IMG/VR virus record: IMGVR_UViG_3300031576_000257
Coordinates: 1-26,362 of that record
Source: a virus
Direction: 5' to 3' (one strand)
Length of the DNA stretch: 26,362 nt
The position numbers and the translations under genes are program-made. This document shows positions 23,943 to 26,362 of the stretch, in pieces. The notes under the pieces were generated by a model that saw only the letters and a program-made list of their open reading frames with translations, ran no database searches and was not told the origin of the DNA. Within the stretch, counting starts at the first letter, position 1; each line of letters starts with the position of its first letter.

Positions 23943-24524
23943 CTAGCGGACGCGGCGGAGCAGCAGCGCCGTCACGTTGTGGTCGGCCTCGATCTCGGGG
24001 TAGTGCTGGCGGAGCGTCTCCAGGAGACCGGAGAGCGAGCGCGCCGCGGGGTCGTGCTCCAGCGTCATCCACCGGGGGTGGACCTGCTGGAGCTGGCACT
24101 CCTGCCGCGCGAGCAGCTCGACGCGCCCGAGCACCTCGTCGGTCGCCGGGTCGATCGCGACCATCTCCGAGCCGATGCCGACGCGCCCGCCGTAGCGGCC
24201 CCACTTCCCGCCGCGGCGGACGGTCACGAAGACCTCGCCGGGGTGGGGAAACTCCATCGTGCGTCCGGGCGTCCGGACGAATTCGATCATCTCCATCGGG
24301 GTCTCCTCCTCGGGTGACGAGAGGGGGTGGCCCGAAGGATAGCAGCGGTGACGCGCCCGGATCCGGGCGATCTTCGCGCGCTCCGCCTCGGCGGCCTCGC
24401 GGGCCAGGCGCTCGCGCGCCCAGCGGTCGCGGGTCTCGGGAGAGACGCGCGGGTTCGCGGAGCAGCCGAGGTTGTCGCAGGCCGAGCCCGCGTAGGGGTA
24501 GCGGCAGGTGGTGCAGGTCGTCAT
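23943..24524 (-). CDS. zinc-ribbon-headed protein (193 aa)
   Basis: The ATG at 24524 overlaps the upstream stop as ATGA. The N-terminus MTTCTTCRYPYAGSACDNLG carries CxxC and a later C-x4-C, like a zinc ribbon, followed by a charged helix (WARERLAREAAEAERAKIAR). The second half, from about residue 77 (MEMIEFVRTPG), has a strong GGAGGAG site before it, so a shorter protein of 117 residues starting at 24296 may also be made. The second half is beta then helical with no recognised family. Confidence 0.6.
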   Translation of the reverse strand: MTTCTTCRYPYAGSACDNLGCSANPRVSPETRDRWARERLAREAAEAERAKIARIRARHRCYPSGHPLSSPEEETPMEMIEFVRTPGRTMEFPHPGEVFVTVRRGGKWGRYGGRVGIGSEMVAIDPATDEVLGRVELLARQECQLQQVHPRWMTLEHDPAARSLSGLLETLRQHYPEIEADHNVTALLLRRVR

Positions 24525-25045
24525 ACCGAAGCCAGGTCCGGGACGAGGGCCGACGCGCGCTCTCCCAGGACGGAGAAGGCACAGCCGTCGCCGATGGGGC
24601 CGGGTCGCCAGCTCTCGAAGAGGAGGGACCAGGCGAAGCAGCCGGCGCAGACCGCCTCGCCGTGCTCGGGCCCGACGTCGGGATGGCCGACGACCAGGTG
24701 AGGCTCGGCCTTGCCGCCGCAGACGGGGCACATCCAGGGGCGCTCCCGCTTGGCGGGCGGCGCCCAGGGCACCGCGCGATAGACGCCGTCCCGGCCGGTG
24801 ACCGTGCCGCGGATGACGATCCGCCCGGTCGGGCCGTAGACGCCGAAGTGGCGGTCGGCCGTCCGGACCTCGACCGGCGGGTGGAACACCCGCTCGTCGG
24901 GGATGGCGAAGCGGTCTGCAAGCCGCGCGAGGATCCGGCGCTCCGCCTCGGCGTAGTCGAGGCCGCGGAGGTCGTCCGCGGCGAACGGGTGCGGATGGAG
25001 GTGCAGGCGGACGTCGAGGTCGAGCGTCCCGATGTCACTCGGCAT
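24521..25045 (-). CDS. zinc-finger-like protein (174 aa)
   Basis: The ATG at 25045 lies inside the end of the upstream gene (11-base overlap). Sequence features: LRLHLHPHPFAADDL-type His-rich stretch at residues 12-24 (VRLHLHPHPF), a helix AEAERRILARLADRFAIPDE, a beta region, then MCPVCGG and AVCAGCFAW, a CxxC-x28-CxxC pair that could bind one zinc. Function unknown; position suggests a host-interaction or regulatory protein. Confidence 0.6.
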   Translation of the reverse strand: MPSDIGTLDLDVRLHLHPHPFAADDLRGLDYAEAERRILARLADRFAIPDERVFHPPVEVRTADRHFGVYGPTGRIVIRGTVTGRDGVYRAVPWAPPAKRERPWMCPVCGGKAEPHLVVGHPDVGPEHGEAVCAGCFAWSLLFESWRPGPIGDGCAFSVLGERASALVPDLASV

Positions 25046-25259
25046 GGCGCTCGGCCTCGTCGCGGATGGCGTCCAGGGCGCGCTCGTAGGCGCCGAGCCG
25101 ATGGTCCGACGCCTCGCCCTCGCAGCCGTCGTCGCACTGGCGGTGCGGGTGGCAGAGGAAGCGGTGGACGTGGACGTCCGAGCCCTCGGCCTCGTCGCGG
25201 GCGATGGCCGCGCGGGCCTGCTTGACGAGCTGGGAGAGGAAGCGGTCCTGGGTCAGCAT
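25035..25259 (-). CDS. small Cys/His-rich protein (74 aa)
   Basis: I chose the ATG at 25259 (MLTQDRFLSQLVKQ) because GGAGGT lies just upstream; the longer frame to 25619 runs through noncoding palindromes. A helix (LSQLVKQARAAIARDEAEG) precedes a His/Cys cluster, VHVHRFLCHPHRQCDDGCEG, which could bind zinc, and a final helix (GAYERALDAIRDEAERHA). No family recognised. Confidence 0.7.
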   Translation of the reverse strand: MLTQDRFLSQLVKQARAAIARDEAEGSDVHVHRFLCHPHRQCDDGCEGEASDHRLGAYERALDAIRDEAERHAE

Positions 25260-25411
25260 CGATGGGACCTCCGTGCTGGAGGGCCGCATCGGCCGGTCGG
25301 GCCCGGGACTTGAGCGGGCGCCCCGCCGCGTCACCTTTCCGGACTCAACGGACCCTTGCGCTAGCGAGGTCGGAAATGCAAATGCGCGGCGGGAGGGGGT
25401 AGGTCCTCCCC

Positions 25412-25432
25412 GAGTCCCCGAAAAGGGGACTC
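25412..25432. terminator. GC-rich hairpin, possible terminator
   Basis: An 8-bp perfect stem (25412-25419 with 25425-25432) around a GAAAA loop, with further C/G-rich pairing outside it. It lies downstream of the small terminase candidate. There is no clear T tract. Confidence 0.45.
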
Positions 25433-25616
25433 CCCCTCGGGGATAGGGCCGAAGTAGGTGTCGCGCGAGCCGTAGGCTGGGGCCACGACACTGCGCGTCG
25501 ATTTTAGGGATCGGGGGGCCCATGCATGAGCCGTGCCAACACGCGCGCAGCGCGCGGAGCGAGGCGAGGGCGGGGCCCTCGACCCCACATGCCTTCGGCC
25601 CTCGATGATCTGCACA

Positions 25617-25672
25617 CATGTGTGAGCATGCTCACACATGCACGCACATGTGTGAGCATGCTCACACATGTG
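25617..25672. repeat. two 24-bp perfect palindromes repeated at a 30-bp interval
   Basis: Palindromes at 25617-25640 and 25647-25670 share the same sequence, half-site CATGTGTGAGCA followed by its reverse complement. The second extends to 28 bp (25645-25672). Spacing of 30 bp is close to three helical turns. Such an arrangement suits dimeric or tetrameric protein binding. Confidence 0.95.
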
Positions 25673-25702
25673 TGCCCGCACGTATGCACATGCGGGCACA
25701 CA
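25669..25702. repeat. 12-bp inverted repeat with a 10-base loop
   Basis: Arms 25669-25680 and 25691-25702 pair perfectly (TGTGTGCCCGCA with TGCGGGCACACA), overlapping the end of the preceding palindrome. Could form a hairpin or a protein site. Confidence 0.9.
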
Positions 25703-25752
25703 CATGTGCACGTGGTGTGCACCTTGTGCCCTATGTGCCCCCTATGTGTGGG

Positions 25753-25777
25753 GCATGTGGGCACTGTGCCCACATGC
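25753..25777. repeat. 12-bp inverted repeat with a single-base centre
   Basis: GCATGTGGGCAC at 25753-25764 and its exact reverse complement at 25766-25777 flank one T. It ends the palindrome cluster about 30 bases from the small terminase candidate stop. Confidence 0.95.
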
Positions 25778-25806
25778 TCCCGAGGGGTAGGGGGTGGGTG
25801 GGTACG

Positions 25807-26223
25807 CTACCCCTCCCCCTCGCCGTGGCTACGCAGCGCCTCGGCGTATGCACGTGCCTCGGCTGCCTCCCCCTCCGTGGGGGGTATGGTGGAGACGACG
25901 CTCCGGAGGGGGCCACCCTCGGGGCCCGAGACCTCCATCCGCCGGGGCTTCGGCCAGAGGCGATCCATGACCTCGGAGAGCGCCCACTGCTCGCCCCTCA
26001 TCACCTTGACGTCGAGGAGCCAGAGGACCAGGTCGGCCTTCGTGGCGAAGTAGTCCGGGACGTCGTCCACGGAGTCGAGGCCCGCCGCCGCTGCGACCGT
26101 CTTGCGGTCCAGCTCGCTCGGGGTCTCGCTCCAGCGCGCCTGGAACATGGCCATCGTGATCCGGGGACGTCGGCCGCCGCCGGAGCGGATCGCACTCGGG
26201 ACGCCTTCGCTCGGGTGCGTCAT
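25807..26223 (-). CDS. possible terminase small subunit (138 aa)
   Basis: I chose the ATG at 26223 (MTHPSEGVPSAI) because GGAGGG lies just upstream; a TTG six codons earlier is less likely. A basic N-terminus (RSGGGRRPRITMAMFQ) is followed by helices and the segment MRGEQWALSEVMDRLWPKPR, then EVSGPEGGPLRS. The last resembles the 'GD..Al..ildr..GKp.q..ev.gpdGgp' end of phage small-terminase-like proteins. It would bind DNA and guide TerL, although terL lies 9.4 kb away. A different DNA-binding phage protein is the alternative. Confidence 0.45.
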   Translation of the reverse strand: MTHPSEGVPSAIRSGGGRRPRITMAMFQARWSETPSELDRKTVAAAAGLDSVDDVPDYFATKADLVLWLLDVKVMRGEQWALSEVMDRLWPKPRRMEVSGPEGGPLRSVVSTIPPTEGEAAEARAYAEALRSHGEGEG

Positions 26224-26233
26224 GCGCCCTCCA

Positions 26234-26281
26234 TGACGCAAGAAGTCGAAGTACGTCCGCGTACTTCGGCGCGTTGCGTCA
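26234..26281. promoter_or_regulatory. nested inverted repeat at the start of the late region
   Basis: TGACGCAA at 26234-26241 pairs with TTGCGTCA at 26274-26281, and CGAAGTACG at 26247-26255 pairs with CGTACTTCG at 26260-26268. Both share one centre, separated by five unpaired bases on each side, around a TCCG loop. It directly abuts the GGAGGG ribosome site of the small terminase candidate, so it could be an operator, an mRNA hairpin that hides the ribosome site, or a packaging/replication signal. Confidence 0.75.
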
Positions 26282-26362
26282 CGCGCAGTGACTCGGGTTC
26301 ACGACGCACTGTGTCGAGAATCCGAGATTTCGGGATGTGCAGCTTTCCCTCGGAAACCCGCG
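26282..26362. other. region upstream of the first gene, no gene seen
   Basis: 81 bases to the right edge. I see no gene and no convincing -35/-10 pair. Short related words (GCAGTGAC and GCACTGTG) occur but do not form a clean repeat. Confidence 0.4.

Larger units (their letters stand above)
25260..25806. other. noncoding gap with hairpins and palindromes
   Basis: About 550 bases between the small terminase candidate and the next gene. Open frames across it on both strands are His/Cys/Thr-rich products of ACA/TGT repeats and look spurious. It holds a GAGTCCCC/GGGGACTC hairpin at 25412-25432 and the palindrome cluster from 25617 to 25777, recorded separately. A promoter for the downstream genes is likely here, but I cannot identify one by eye. 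Confidence 0.6.

Noticed and set aside
25617-25672. A CRISPR array reading for the two 24-bp palindromes at 30-bp spacing
   Set aside because: Only two units with a six-base gap between them and no unique spacers.
25361-26053. His/Cys-rich open frames on both strands through the palindromes (repeated SMLTHV units)
   Set aside because: The repeats arise from ACA/TGT palindromes read in any frame on both strands; no ribosome site and no spacing to neighbours suggests a gene.

Overview
This window is the late (structural) region of a tailed double-stranded DNA bacteriophage or prophage with a high-GC genome, roughly two-thirds G+C by eye. Every gene I can support lies on the minus strand, so transcription runs from the right edge to the left edge. 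Genes are packed in the phage manner: stops and starts overlap (ATGA, GTGA, TGATG) or lie a few bases apart, many starts follow GGAGG-like ribosome sites, and several starts are GTG. The long plus-strand reading frames are antisense shadows of these genes in high-GC sequence. The host cannot be fixed from sequence alone; base composition and strong Shine-Dalgarno sites fit a high-GC bacterium. The terminase/portal/capsid/tail-tube/tape-measure series indicates a long-tailed, probably siphovirus-like particle. No sheath gene was seen.

Layout in transcription order. (1) 26362-25260: a nested inverted repeat directly upstream of a possible small terminase gene, then a gap of about 550 bp holding a dense cluster of CA/TG-rich palindromes. 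(2) 25259-21387: an accessory block with small Cys/His-rich proteins, a tRNA-Thr(CGU) with an atypical D-loop, a small basic protein, a cupin-fold protein, a P-loop NTPase and several small membrane proteins. (3) 21384-16366: a set of probable adhesion or fibre proteins placed upstream of the large terminase. One carries four VWDE...GSTG repeats and another is a short beta-sandwich protein. (4) 16361-11196: large terminase, DUF4055-type portal, coiled-coil scaffold candidate and major capsid protein. (5) 11109-8340: two small proteins, then head-tail connector, head-closure, HK97 gp10-like, tail-terminator and tail-tube proteins. (6) 8260-5478: a holin-like membrane protein, a tail assembly chaperone whose extension is read only after a frameshift, and the tape measure. 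(7) 5478-1: distal tail protein, large tail hub, and tail-fibre genes ending in a LamG-type lectin-like protein cut by the left edge.

Together these genes package DNA (terminase, portal), build the head (scaffold, capsid), join it to the tail (connectors), assemble the tail on the tape measure with the chaperone, and display receptor-binding proteins. The least expected items are: a chaperone extension in the +1 frame with no start codon, preceded by UUU-U two codons before the stop; an exact triple 42-bp repeat in that chaperone; the nested inverted repeat beside the ribosome site at 26.25 kb; the palindrome cluster at 25.6-25.8 kb; the atypical tRNA; and strong Ser-Gly dipeptide enrichment confined to tail and adhesion proteins. 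No endolysin, integrase, repressor or replication gene is visible.
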